64,000 nt of DNA from Arthrobacter sp. OAP107 (GCF_040546765.1 NZ_JBEPOK010000001.1:806001-870000); one strand, 5' to 3'. Counted from the stretch's first letter, positions 16,804-24,513 are shown. Notes: generated from the letters alone by a model not told the origin. Made by a program: numbers and translations.

Positions 16804-18960
16804 ATGTTTCGGTCAGCACAACGAAGAACCACCCGACATCACATGTTGATTCTGTTCACCGCGCTTGCCCTTTCGCTTGGCGGTTCGTGGGCCACCTTTG
16901 CACCGGCCTTCGCCGAAACTGCAGGTCCAGGGGAGGCACACTCAAGCCCTCCTCCGGCTGCCGCCGAAGGAGCCGGCTTATCAGGGGCAGGCGCCGCAGT
17001 GGAAGGGCAGGTGCAGGGGTCGCCCGCGGCGCAGCCCGCTACGACACCCGCGGACGCCGAGTCCGCCCCGGAGGTAGCCGCCCCCGAGGTCGCCGCACCG
17101 CAGATCGCAGCCCCGGCCGCGCCCGCTCAGGACGTTGCCGCTCCGGACGCTGTGGCCACGTTGCCTTCAACGCCGGACGGCGCCAACCCGGCGGACGTTC
17201 CTATAGCAGATCCGGCGGCTGAGGCCGCCGCCGCTAAGCGACCTGAAATTGGTATCGGTGCGGCCGCAGACCCGCCCCCGACAGCTGACGTCCAAGTGGA
17301 GAGCCCTGCTGCCGGTTCCAGTTCCGCCGGAACCTCCGGCTCTGCATCGGAGGGCAAGGGTAAGCGCGAGGGCGAAAATGAGCACTCGACGAAGAAGGGG
17401 GCGATCATCGTCACAAAGAAGGTTGAAGGCGTGGCGGACCGCTACGAATGGTCCTTTGACTTCATCCTGTCCCGGGACCATGGCAAAGACGGTGTGTCAC
17501 GGACGGCATCGGGCACGGGACCGGGGAAGGACACCGTAACCTTTGACGGCCTGGATACCGGCGGCACCTACACCCTGCAGGAGGGCCGTGAAGACGGCTG
17601 GGCCGGTGGAGACCTGGACTGTGACGGAGTCGCTGACAAGGACAGCCATGCAGCGGGAATGCAGCTCGCCTTTCCTCGGCACGGCGAAAAGATCTACTGC
17701 ACGGTCACTAACACTGCCCGGGCCGGCGAGGTGACGCTTACCAAGAAGGTTGCCGGCGCCCGGGCGGATTACAAATGGTCGTTCCCTTTCACCATCGAGC
17801 CCTCAGTCCACGGTGACAAAGCAACCAAGTACGCCACCAGCAGTGATCCCCGCATTCACTGGGACGGGCTGCTCGCCGGGCAGCGCTACACCATCACCGA
17901 GAAGGTGCCGCAGGGCTGGACGGCCGGAAAAATCGTGTGCGAGGCGCAGGGAAACGGATATGGCGGCCGTGACAAGGCGTCAACGGAAAGGGCCCATGCC
18001 AGTTTCACCGCCGACGCCGGTGATGACATCAAATGTGCTGTAACCAACACCCTCGAGAAGGAGCGAAAGGGCCGGATCGTCATCGTCAAGACGGTGGACG
18101 GGGACGACGCAACGTTCCATTTCACCGGCTCGCGGGTGGGCGGCTCATCCGAAGCGGGCAAGGACTTCGACATCAGGACTGTGGAGGGCAAGGGCCGCAA
18201 AGTCTTCAATGACGTCGAACCGGGAAAGTACAGCGTGGCAGAAAAGGACTTCTACCCGGACTATGTGGCCGGTACGCCCTCCTGCACCGGCTCCCACAAG
18301 GGCGAAGCCTGGGAGGGAACGTCCAAACACGGGGTTGTTATCGACCTGGACCGCGGGGAGACCGTGACCTGCACCTTTGAAAATATCCAGACTGCAAAGG
18401 TCATCATCGACAAGGTCACCGATCCTGCGAAAGACCCCACGAAGTTCGATTTTCACTGGTCGCGCGACGGCAGGGTCGTTCAGGAATTCACCCTCACCGA
18501 CAGGCAGGAACCCGAAGTTTTCGAGGGGCTGTCACCCTACCGGGAGTGGCAGATTACGGAGCTGGAGCGCTCCGGTTGGAACCTCGACGACCTCACCTGC
18601 ATGCAGGACGGCGAGGACTTCGACGGCGCTGACATCAGGAACGCCACTGCAGTTCTGGATCTGGGGCCGGGCGATGTGGTGACGTGCACCTTCTCGAACC
18701 AGAAGAAGCACGACCATGAGGGATCCGGCGGAGCCGTTCCGCAGGTGCCTGTCGTCGATATCCCGGAGCAGCCTGAGCAGCCGGAATCACCCGAAATCGT
18801 GGTCGAGGCGCCGGAACAGCCGGAAGCTGAAGCCGAGACCAGCGAACTGCCGCTGACCGGCGCACAATCCACCAACCTGGTCTGGCCCTCCGCGGCCCTG
18901 CTGCTGGCGGGCAGCGGGCTGGTTGCGGCCGTGCGTCCACGGCGCCGTCGCCAGGTGTAA
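16804..18960 (+). CDS. LPXTG-anchored surface protein with four DUF5979/SpaA-like repeats
   Basis: 718-residue cell-wall protein. Order: signal peptide (1-38); an Ala/Pro/Glu-rich low-complexity stalk (40-170); four related beta-rich repeats starting near residues 198, 308, 422 and 530 (each opens with a strand like VTKKVEG, LTKKVAG, IVKTVDG or IDKVTDP, contains WSF/FHF aromatic pairs, and ends near VTCTFSN/VTNT); a Pro/Glu linker; and a sortase signal LPLTG at 682-686 with a hydrophobic helix and RPRRRRQV tail. GGGAGATGCC precedes the ATG. Such repeats are prealbumin-like domains of pilins and adhesins. No sortase or other pilin gene lies nearby, so a housekeeping sortase presumably anchors it. 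Confidence 0.9.
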   Translation: MFRSAQRRTTRHHMLILFTALALSLGGSWATFAPAFAETAGPGEAHSSPPPAAAEGAGLSGAGAAVEGQVQGSPAAQPATTPADAESAPEVAAPEVAAPQIAAPAAPAQDVAAPDAVATLPSTPDGANPADVPIADPAAEAAAAKRPEIGIGAAADPPPTADVQVESPAAGSSSAGTSGSASEGKGKREGENEHSTKKGAIIVTKKVEGVADRYEWSFDFILSRDHGKDGVSRTASGTGPGKDTVTFDGLDTGGTYTLQEGREDGWAGGDLDCDGVADKDSHAAGMQLAFPRHGEKIYCTVTNTARAGEVTLTKKVAGARADYKWSFPFTIEPSVHGDKATKYATSSDPRIHWDGLLAGQRYTITEKVPQGWTAGKIVCEAQGNGYGGRDKASTERAHASFTADAGDDIKCAVTNTLEKERKGRIVIVKTVDGDDATFHFTGSRVGGSSEAGKDFDIRTVEGKGRKVFNDVEPGKYSVAEKDFYPDYVAGTPSCTGSHKGEAWEGTSKHGVVIDLDRGETVTCTFENIQTAKVIIDKVTDPAKDPTKFDFHWSRDGRVVQEFTLTDRQEPEVFEGLSPYREWQITELERSGWNLDDLTCMQDGEDFDGADIRNATAVLDLGPGDVVTCTFSNQKKHDHEGSGGAVPQVPVVDIPEQPEQPESPEIVVEAPEQPEAEAETSELPLTGAQSTNLVWPSAALLLAGSGLVAAVRPRRRRQV

Positions 18961-18990
18961 GGCGCCGTCGCAGTAATCGCCCATCACGAT

Positions 18991-19014
18991 CGGACCGCCC
19001 TGGCTGGCGGTCCG
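18991..19014. terminator. Terminator of surface-protein gene
   Basis: CGGACCGCC-CTGGCT-GGCGGTCCG, a perfect 9-bp stem extended by partly paired flanks (ACGAT/TTCGT), 30 bases after the LPXTG gene stop and before the ars operon. Confidence 0.85.
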
Positions 19015-19122
19015 TTCGTGCGTCCAGGCCAGCACGACGGCGGTGCGCAGGCATGCTTGGTCCGGATCCGATCCGCCGGAAGGGAGAAGGGAGGTTCAGG
19101 CTCCCGCGCAACCTTGACCGCA

Positions 19123-19160
19123 GACATAGATGAATGTGAATATTTACATGTGTCTATGTC
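19123..19160 (+). promoter_or_regulatory. Putative ArsR operator and promoter
   Basis: Inverted repeat GACATAGA (19123-19130) / TCTATGTC (19153-19160) flanks an AT-rich core with TGAATGTGAATATTTACATG. The ATG start of arsR is two bases beyond the right arm, so a repressor bound here would block the operon promoter. The lack of a ribosome site before that ATG suggests a leaderless or very short-leader mRNA. Confidence 0.7.
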
Positions 19161-19161
19161 T

Positions 19162-19506
19162 ATGGAACTGACTCCGGTTCAAACGGTTGCGTGCTGCTCC
19201 CCGCTGGCCCGGGAACCGCTCTCCGCATCCGAGGCGGAAGGCATCGCCCCGCTGCTGAAGGCGCTGGCCGATCCCGTGCGGCTCCGGCTGATGTCACTTG
19301 TCGCCTCCCATGAGGGCGGCGAGGCCTGCGTCTGCGACCTGAACGACGCATTCGAGCTGTCGCAGCCGACCATCAGCCACCACCTGAAGCTGCTGCATGA
19401 AGTGGGCCTACTGGACCGCGAGAAGCGGGGTGTCTGGGTCTATTACCGGGCGCGTACCGAGGCGCTGGAAAACCTGGCAGCCCTGATCGGGGGACAGGCG
19501 AAGTGA
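19162..19506 (+). CDS. arsR: ArsR-family arsenite-responsive repressor
   Basis: 114-residue winged-helix repressor that releases operator DNA on binding As(III) or Sb(III). Seen: the ADPVRLRLMSLV and LSQPTISHHLKLLHEVGLL recognition helices, and cysteines at 11, 12, 56 and 58. A Cys-Cys pair near the N-terminus plus a cysteine in the VCDL helix is the metalloid site known for Corynebacterium-type ArsR. The start is taken at the ATG 19162 (other in-frame starts at 19150 and 19156) just after the operator palindrome. It overlaps the next gene by four bases, heading the ars operon. Confidence 0.92.
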   Translation: MELTPVQTVACCSPLAREPLSASEAEGIAPLLKALADPVRLRLMSLVASHEGGEACVCDLNDAFELSQPTISHHLKLLHEVGLLDREKRGVWVYYRARTEALENLAALIGGQAK

Positions 19507-20216
19507 CCGTGCTGATGAGGCGGGCCGGTGCAGAGTTCGCCGGCACGGCGTTCCTGGTCATGGCCATCGTCGGGTCCGGCGTGATGGCGTCCAGGCTTTC
19601 CCCGGACGACGTCGGCCTGCAGCTCCTGCAGAACAGCCTCGCCACAGGCGCCGCCCTGGTGGCGCTGATCGTGGCGCTGCAGCCGGTTTCGGCGTCGTTC
19701 AATCCGGTGGTGACGCTGGCGGACCGGGCACTGGGCATGATCGACTCGAGGGCTGCCCTGGCACTGATCGCCGCGCAGTTCCTCGGCGGCCTGGCCGGGA
19801 CAGTACTGGCGAACCTGATGTTCGATGTCGGCCCCGTCACCTTCTCCAGCCACGAACGCACCGGCGCCGGTCTTTGGGTCGGTGAGGTCATGGCCACGGT
19901 CGGGCTGCTGCTCATCGTGTTCGGCACGGTCCGCTCCGGCAGGGCGGACCGGGTGGCGTTCGCCGTCGGCGGCTACATCACCGCGGCGTACTGGTTCACC
20001 AGCTCCACCAGCTTCGCCAACCCCGCGGTGACGGTCGCCCGGACCATCACCGATACCTTCGCCGGGATCGCGCCGGCCTCCGCGCCCGGCTTCATCCTGG
20101 CGCAGCTGCTCGGCGGCGCCGCCGGGTTCGTCCTGGTCCGCCTTCTGTACCCAACACTTGTCCCGGCCACTGCCACAGCCGCCGCGGAAGCGGCCATCCG
20201 AAAGGTGCCCTCATGA
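19503..20216 (+). CDS. Aquaglyceroporin-type channel (MIP family), probable arsenite efflux channel AqpS-like
   Basis: 237-residue membrane channel with six helices and two half-membrane loops carrying the signature motifs NPV (SASFNPVVT) and NPA (SFANPAVT). In Sinorhizobium-type ars operons a MIP channel replaces ArsB/Acr3 and lets arsenite made inside the cell flow out; location between arsR and arsC supports that role here. Translation is coupled: the GTG start at 19503 overlaps the arsR stop, and its own stop overlaps the arsC ATG (ATGA). The first motif's NPV in place of NPA is the main departure from standard aquaporins. No ArsB or Acr3 gene is in the window. Confidence 0.87.
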   Translation: MTVLMRRAGAEFAGTAFLVMAIVGSGVMASRLSPDDVGLQLLQNSLATGAALVALIVALQPVSASFNPVVTLADRALGMIDSRAALALIAAQFLGGLAGTVLANLMFDVGPVTFSSHERTGAGLWVGEVMATVGLLLIVFGTVRSGRADRVAFAVGGYITAAYWFTSSTSFANPAVTVARTITDTFAGIAPASAPGFILAQLLGGAAGFVLVRLLYPTLVPATATAAAEAAIRKVPS

Positions 20217-20623
20217 CCGGAAAGCCTTCCGTCCTCTTCGTCTGCGTCCACAACGCCGGGCGCTCCCAGATGGCGGCCGCGTTCCTCACCACCCTGTCGC
20301 AGGGCGGCATCGAGGTCCGCTCGGCCGGATCCCAGCCCGCGGAGAAGGTCAACCCGTCCGCCGTCGAGGCCATGGCCGAGGTCGGCATCGACATGTCCGC
20401 GGAGATACCCAAAGTCCTCACCACCGAGGCCGTCAAGGAGTCCGACGTCGTCATCACCATGGGCTGCGGCGATGAATGCCCGTACTTCCCCGGCAAGCGC
20501 TACGAGGACTGGGTCCTGGAGGATCCGGCCGGCAAAGGCGTGGACTCCGTCCGCCCCATCCGCGACGAGATCAAGACCCGCGTGGAGGCCCTGATCGCCT
20601 CCCTGACCCCGGCCTCGGCATAA
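20213..20623 (+). CDS. arsC: Arsenate reductase, low-molecular-weight phosphatase type
   Basis: 136-residue cytoplasmic enzyme that reduces As(V) to As(III). The P-loop CVHNAGRS has nucleophile Cys11 and Arg17; a second redox pair Cys85/Cys89 lies in MGCGDECPYFPGK, and EDP near 104-106 supplies the catalytic Asp. The three-cysteine pattern matches the thioredoxin-coupled ArsC class. The ATG at 20213 overlaps the channel gene stop by four bases. With the channel it forms a reduce-and-export pair. A second ArsC-like gene at 22219 has a different active site. Confidence 0.95.
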   Translation: MTGKPSVLFVCVHNAGRSQMAAAFLTTLSQGGIEVRSAGSQPAEKVNPSAVEAMAEVGIDMSAEIPKVLTTEAVKESDVVITMGCGDECPYFPGKRYEDWVLEDPAGKGVDSVRPIRDEIKTRVEALIASLTPASA

Positions 20624-20653
20624 GCAAACCCGCTAGGGGAGGAGGTGACACGC

Positions 20654-20710
20654 ATGAACACCGGCTGCTGCGACGACAACTGCTGCGACGACGATCAGGA
20701 CTGCTGCTGA
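20654..20710 (+). CDS. 18-residue polycysteine peptide in the ars operon
   Basis: A 19-codon frame, MNTGCCDDNCCDDDQDCC, starting at an ATG behind a very strong ribosome site (GGGGAGGAGGTGACACGC). Six of 18 residues are Cys in three CC pairs separated by Asp-rich spacers. It begins 31 bases after arsC and is followed by a hairpin (20761-20785) and the flavoprotein gene. Two readings are possible: a tiny thiolate-rich binder of As(III) or metals, or a cysteine-sensing leader peptide attenuating the downstream genes, as described for polycysteine short frames in mycobacteria. Too short for ordinary gene callers. Confidence 0.7.
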   Translation: MNTGCCDDNCCDDDQDCC

Positions 20711-20760
20711 CCGCCCGCTCCATATCCACCTGCCCGCCCACCTGGCGGACAGGCCGAACA

Positions 20761-20785
20761 GCCGGCCCCGCATCCAGGGGCCGGC
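20761..20785 (+). promoter_or_regulatory. Intra-operon hairpin between polycysteine peptide and flavoprotein
   Basis: GCCGGCCCC-GCATCCA-GGGGCCGGC: a perfect 9-bp GC stem with a seven-base loop, 50 bases after the peptide stop and 24 bases before the flavoprotein start. It could be an attenuator, an mRNA processing site or a partial terminator. Confidence 0.65.
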
Positions 20786-20808
20786 ACCGCATGAAACGAG
20801 GACACGCC

Positions 20809-22137
20809 ATGGATGAGCACAGCGCCCTGCCCATCGCCGTGATCGGCGCCGGCCCGGTGGGGCTCGCCGCCGCGGCGCACCTGCTCGAACGCGGCCTGGA
20901 ACCCCTCATCCTGGAAGCCGGGCCCGCCGCCGGAGCCGCCATCGAACAATGGCGCCACATCCGCCTCTTCTCCCCGTGGCGGTACAACCTCGACGACGCC
21001 GCCCTCCGCCTCCTCGAAGCCTCCGGCTGGGACGCGCCCCGCCTCACTGCCCTTCCGTACGGCGGGGAACTCATCGACAACTACCTCCTGCCCCTGGCCG
21101 CGCTGCCGGGGATCGCCTCCAGGCTCCAGACAGGCGCCCGCGTGGTGGCCGTTACCCGGCAGGGCCTGGACAAGACCCACGTCCGGGACCGGGATACAGT
21201 ACCGTTTACCGTCCGCGTCGAACACCCGGACGGCGAAACCCGCGACCACACCGTGGCAGCGGTCATCGATGCCTCTGGCACCTGGTCCACGCGCAACCCG
21301 TTGGGCAGCTCCGGGCTGCCGGCCATCGGCGAAGAAGCGGCGGCCGCCCGGATCTCCACACCCCTTCCTGACGTCATTGGCCGCGACCGCGACGCATTCG
21401 CTGGGCGCCGCGTCCTGGTCGTCGGCTCCGGGCATTCCGCCGCCAATACCCTCATCATCCTGGCGGCGCTCGCCCGGGAGGAACCAGGCACAAGGATCCT
21501 GTGGGCGGTCCGGGGCGCCTCGGCCGAGAGGGTCTACGGCGGCGGGGACTCCGACGGGCTGCCTGCCCGCGGCCAGCTCGGCGCCCGGCTTCGCCGCCTC
21601 GTCGAAGCCGGCACCATCGAGCTGCACACCGGCTTTGGTATCAGCTCGTTCAAGTCCCTGGATTCCCACGTCACCGTCGGAGCCGTGGACGGCCGCAGGC
21701 TGGAAGCCGACATCGTGGTGCCCTGCACCGGTTTCCGCCCGGACCTGGACATGCTGCGCGAAGTCCGGCTCAACCTGGACCCCGCCGTCGAGGCGCCCGT
21801 AAAGCTGGGCCCTCTGATCGATCCCGAATTCCACTCCTGCGGCACCGTGCCGCCGCACGGCGCCAAACTCCTCGCCCACCCCGAAAATGACTTCTATATC
21901 GTCGGCATGAAGTCCTACGGCAGGGCCCCTACCTTCCTGCTGGCCACCGGTTACGAACAGGTCCGCTCCGTCGCGGCCGCCCTCGCCGGCGACCGCGAGG
22001 CCGCCGGCACCGTCCGCCTCGAACTTCCCGAAACCGGCGTCTGCTCCGCGGACGCCGGCACCAGCTGCGACGTCCCGGAGCCCGTGCTCGCCGGCTTTCC
22101 CACGGAGCTGGCACACGGCCGCTCCGCCGGAAACTGA
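20809..22137 (+). CDS. FAD/NAD(P)-dependent flavoprotein of ars operon (ArsO-like)
   Basis: 442-residue two-dinucleotide-fold oxidoreductase. Seen: FAD-binding GAGPVGLAAAAHLLERG near residue 12, the FSPWRYN motif near 50, a second nucleotide motif GSGHSAAN near 205, and an ATGYEQVRSVAAAL C-terminal FAD segment. Related flavin monooxygenases occur in many ars operons and are proposed to oxidise arsenicals or supply electrons; the reaction is not established. The tail carries extra cysteines (GVCSADAGTSCDV). The ATG at 20809 follows GAGGACACGCC; an alternative ATG at 20791 adds six residues. It lies between the polycysteine peptide and the second ArsC-like gene. Confidence 0.85.
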   Translation: MDEHSALPIAVIGAGPVGLAAAAHLLERGLEPLILEAGPAAGAAIEQWRHIRLFSPWRYNLDDAALRLLEASGWDAPRLTALPYGGELIDNYLLPLAALPGIASRLQTGARVVAVTRQGLDKTHVRDRDTVPFTVRVEHPDGETRDHTVAAVIDASGTWSTRNPLGSSGLPAIGEEAAAARISTPLPDVIGRDRDAFAGRRVLVVGSGHSAANTLIILAALAREEPGTRILWAVRGASAERVYGGGDSDGLPARGQLGARLRRLVEAGTIELHTGFGISSFKSLDSHVTVGAVDGRRLEADIVVPCTGFRPDLDMLREVRLNLDPAVEAPVKLGPLIDPEFHSCGTVPPHGAKLLAHPENDFYIVGMKSYGRAPTFLLATGYEQVRSVAAALAGDREAAGTVRLELPETGVCSADAGTSCDVPEPVLAGFPTELAHGRSAGN

Positions 22138-22218
22138 CCGCTCCGGCAACGGTGAACGGACACCGGTCAAAACCCTGGCCGCATCCCTCCCGAACCCAAA
22201 CAAGGAAGAATTTCCCTC

Positions 22219-22665
22219 ATGACCCACACCGCACCCACTCCCGAATCCAGCGAGAAGAAGCCCTCCGTCCTGTTCGTCTGTAGCAAGAACGGCGGCAAAT
22301 CCCAGCTCGCGGCCGGGCTCATGCGGCAGCTCGCCGGCGGCAGCGTCGACGTCTACTCTGCCGGCACAACGCCGGGCAAGGACCTGAACCCCCTCGCCGT
22401 CGAATCCCTGACCGAACTCGGCATCGACGTCACCGGCGAACATCCCAAACCGGTCACCGACGGCGTCATCGGCGGCGTTGACGTCGTCGTCGTGCTCGGC
22501 ACGGAAGCCAAGCTCGAACCCCGGGACGGCACCCGCTTTGAACTCTGGGTACCGGATGAACCCTCAGATCGCGGCATCGACGGCATGGAACGCATGCGCC
22601 TCGTCCGCGACGACATCAAAAACCGCGTTCAGGCGCTGGTTGGTGAGCTCCAGCCCGGCCGGTAG
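22219..22665 (+). CDS. ArsC-like low-molecular-weight phosphatase-fold protein with CSKNGGKS loop, probable mycothiol-linked
   Basis: 148-residue protein with the same fold as arsC. Its P-loop reads CSKNGGKS (Cys21, Lys27), so the usual Arg of CX5R is Lys, and there is no other cysteine. A single-Cys ArsC fits the actinobacterial mechanism in which mycothiol forms an adduct with arsenate and mycoredoxin releases it. A DEP segment near residue 117 replaces the usual DP loop. Ribosome site AAGGAAG is about 10 bases upstream. It is 81 bases after the flavoprotein gene, the last gene of the operon. Arsenate reductase activity is inferred. Confidence 0.8.
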   Translation: MTHTAPTPESSEKKPSVLFVCSKNGGKSQLAAGLMRQLAGGSVDVYSAGTTPGKDLNPLAVESLTELGIDVTGEHPKPVTDGVIGGVDVVVVLGTEAKLEPRDGTRFELWVPDEPSDRGIDGMERMRLVRDDIKNRVQALVGELQPGR

Positions 22666-23358
22666 CCGCCTGCATTTGTGCTGTGCCGTTGCCGATCCCA
22701 CTCAGCGCGGGGGCTGAATGTCCGACGGCGGGTGGCCGGCCGGCGTCGGGAACTCGCCGACGGCGCGTGGTGCGGCGGGAACCCGGCGGGCGCCGGGTAT
22801 CCGTTCGACGGCGGGAGTTCAGCTCCGGACCGGACCGGGCCGGCGGTGAGCGCGCCGAGCTGGATGGCGCCCATCGACATGCAGCGTCCCGCGTTCGGCC
22901 CCGGACAGCCTGCCGGTCGAGGTCAGTCCGGCCATGAATTTCCCCCGATAGTCCCCTGGCGTGCGCGGGTTGCACCCCCATCCACCGAGACGCATATCCG
23001 GTAAGCGCCCGAAAAGGTTCGGCATGTTAGCTGCATTTTGCGAGATCAAGCGAAATGCCGTGACTGTTCCCCTCCATCGGCCATGCTGCCAGGAAAATGG
23101 GCCCGGTCATCGCCCGGAGCGGAGCCCATTCTCTTCATGTGGTGAAGGCCTCTGTACATTCCTGATGCGACTTTCCCCTGTCGAAAATTAATAAGTATGC
23201 TTGCTTTCTCTGTGGGTGTGTGGCTATGTGGATGGCTCGGAGCACGATCTCCGGCAGGGCGAATCCTTTCTCTCCTGTACGCACGGGAGGCATTGTGCCG
23301 TTCCTGGTGGACGTAGAACGTCTGCACAAGAAGCTGGACCAGTACCAAAGGAGTAACC
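22666..23358. other. Long noncoding region after ars operon
   Basis: 693 bases without a convincing gene. CCGACG...CGTCGG (22722-22747) is a possible ars-operon terminator. The stretch AAAATTAATAAGTATGCTTGC near 23184-23204 is the most AT-rich part and a likely promoter for the DUF2382 gene, which would then have a leader of about 150 bases. Open frames here are GC-driven and Arg/Pro-rich. Confidence 0.4.
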
Positions 23359-24219
23359 ATGATCAGCAACGAACATATCGACCGTCTGCTCGCCGGTAAC
23401 GGCAACGTGGTAGGCACCGACGGGGCAAAGATCGGCGGCGTGGGCCAGGTTTACGCTGATGACGACACCGGCCAGCCCAACTGGGTCACCGTCAAGACGG
23501 GCCTGTTCGGTACCCGTGAATCCTTCGTCCCCCTCGAGGGAGCCCGGGTGGACGGCGATGACATCGTGGTCCCCTACACGAAGGACCAGGTCAAGGACGC
23601 TCCGGGCGTTGACCCGGACGGGCACCTGGACCCTTCCGAGGAGGACCGGCTCTACCAGCACTACAGCCTCAGCGGCGGCCAGCGCACCTACACCGACGCC
23701 ACAAGCGGCACCGCCGGCGGTGGCTACCGGAGTGATGCAGACGCCGGCGTCGCCGGTGGCTACCGGGACGACGCGGACACGCGGGCGGACAGGGACTACG
23801 ACGCCCGCGGAACGGTAGGCAGGGATACTTCCGGCCCAACGACCGATGACGCGATGACCCGCTCGGAGGAGCAACTGAACGTCGGCACCGAACGGCAGGC
23901 GACCGGTCGGGCGCGGCTGCGCAAGTACGTCGCCACTGAGAATGTCACCCAGACGGTCCCTGTTCAGCGCGAAGAGGTCAGGATCGAGCGTGAACCCATC
24001 ACGGATGCCAATCGCGACGCCGCCCTGTCCGGCCCGGAACTCAGCGAGGAAGAACACGAAGTCACCCTGCACGAGGAACGCCCCGTGGTGGAGAAGGAAA
24101 CCGTTCCGGTCGAGCGGGTACGCCTCGACAAGGACACCGTCACCGACGAGGAAACCGTTACCGAAGAGGTCCGCAAGGAACGCATCGAGACCGACGGGAT
24201 AGACGAAACCCGCAGGTAG
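23359..24219 (+). CDS. PRC-barrel and DUF2382 (YsnF/AvaK) stress-type protein
   Basis: 286-residue soluble protein. Residues 1-85 form a PRC-barrel-like domain (GAKIGGVGQVYADDDTGQ, FVPLEGARVDGDDIVVPY). A Gly/Asp/Tyr-rich linker with imperfect GGYR-D repeats spans 95-160. Residues ~168-280 are a DUF2382 domain, opening with MTRSEEQLNVGTE and GRARLRKYV and rich in alternating Glu/Arg/Val. Such proteins are abundant in desiccation or stress-responsive actinobacteria; the biochemical role is unknown. AAAGGAG stands eight bases before the ATG, and a terminator follows, so it is monocistronic with a long leader. Confidence 0.9.
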   Translation: MISNEHIDRLLAGNGNVVGTDGAKIGGVGQVYADDDTGQPNWVTVKTGLFGTRESFVPLEGARVDGDDIVVPYTKDQVKDAPGVDPDGHLDPSEEDRLYQHYSLSGGQRTYTDATSGTAGGGYRSDADAGVAGGYRDDADTRADRDYDARGTVGRDTSGPTTDDAMTRSEEQLNVGTERQATGRARLRKYVATENVTQTVPVQREEVRIEREPITDANRDAALSGPELSEEEHEVTLHEERPVVEKETVPVERVRLDKDTVTDEETVTEEVRKERIETDGIDETRR

Positions 24220-24241
24220 CAACCTCAGCACCTCCACGCCA

Positions 24242-24268
24242 GGGGCCACGGCGGCAAGCCGTGGCCCC
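24242..24268 (+). terminator. Terminator after DUF2382 gene
   Basis: GGGGCCACGGC-GGCAA-GCCGTGGCCCC, an 11-bp perfect stem with a five-base loop, 22 bases past the stop codon. Confidence 0.88.
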
Positions 24269-24318
24269 CGGGCGTCCCGTTCAAGCCCCCGAGATGCCGA
24301 TGATGGGTTGCGAACGGC

Positions 24319-24513
24319 TCAGGACCTGCGCCTCGGGTCCGGCTCCTCCGGCCGCGGGCCCGGCTCCGGCAACGGCCCAGGCACAGGACCGGGATCAGGA
24401 GACATCGGATCCGGAGACCCGGGTTCTGGGGACGAAGGGTCCGGCGGGTTAGGGACGACCGGCCCCGGTTCCGACGGAAACGGTTCGGGTTCTGGCAGCG
24501 GCGGAATGGTCAC
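24319..24513 (-). CDS. Small Pro/Glu/Asp-rich protein
   Basis: 64 residues beginning VTIPPLPEPEPFPSEPG and made almost wholly of Pro, Glu, Asp, Gly and Ser. A clear AGGAGG lies about seven bases before the GTG at 24513, the main reason to believe it is translated. The other strand reads as a Gly/Ser repeat frame of similar length with no comparable start, so that is taken as a shadow. Probably disordered; no function known. Confidence 0.5.
   Translation of the reverse strand: MTIPPLPEPEPFPSEPGPVVPNPPDPSSPEPGSPDPMSPDPGPVPGPLPEPGPRPEEPDPRRRS

Noticed and set aside
20695..22443. Long minus-strand open frame (~580 codons) opposite the ars flavoprotein
   Set aside because: A GC-bias shadow: rich in Gly/Arg/Ala, no ribosome site, no motif, while the plus strand has clear FAD motifs.
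22678..23004. Open frames in the region after the ars operon
   Set aside because: Arg/Pro/Gly-rich in all frames, no starts with ribosome sites, no motif.
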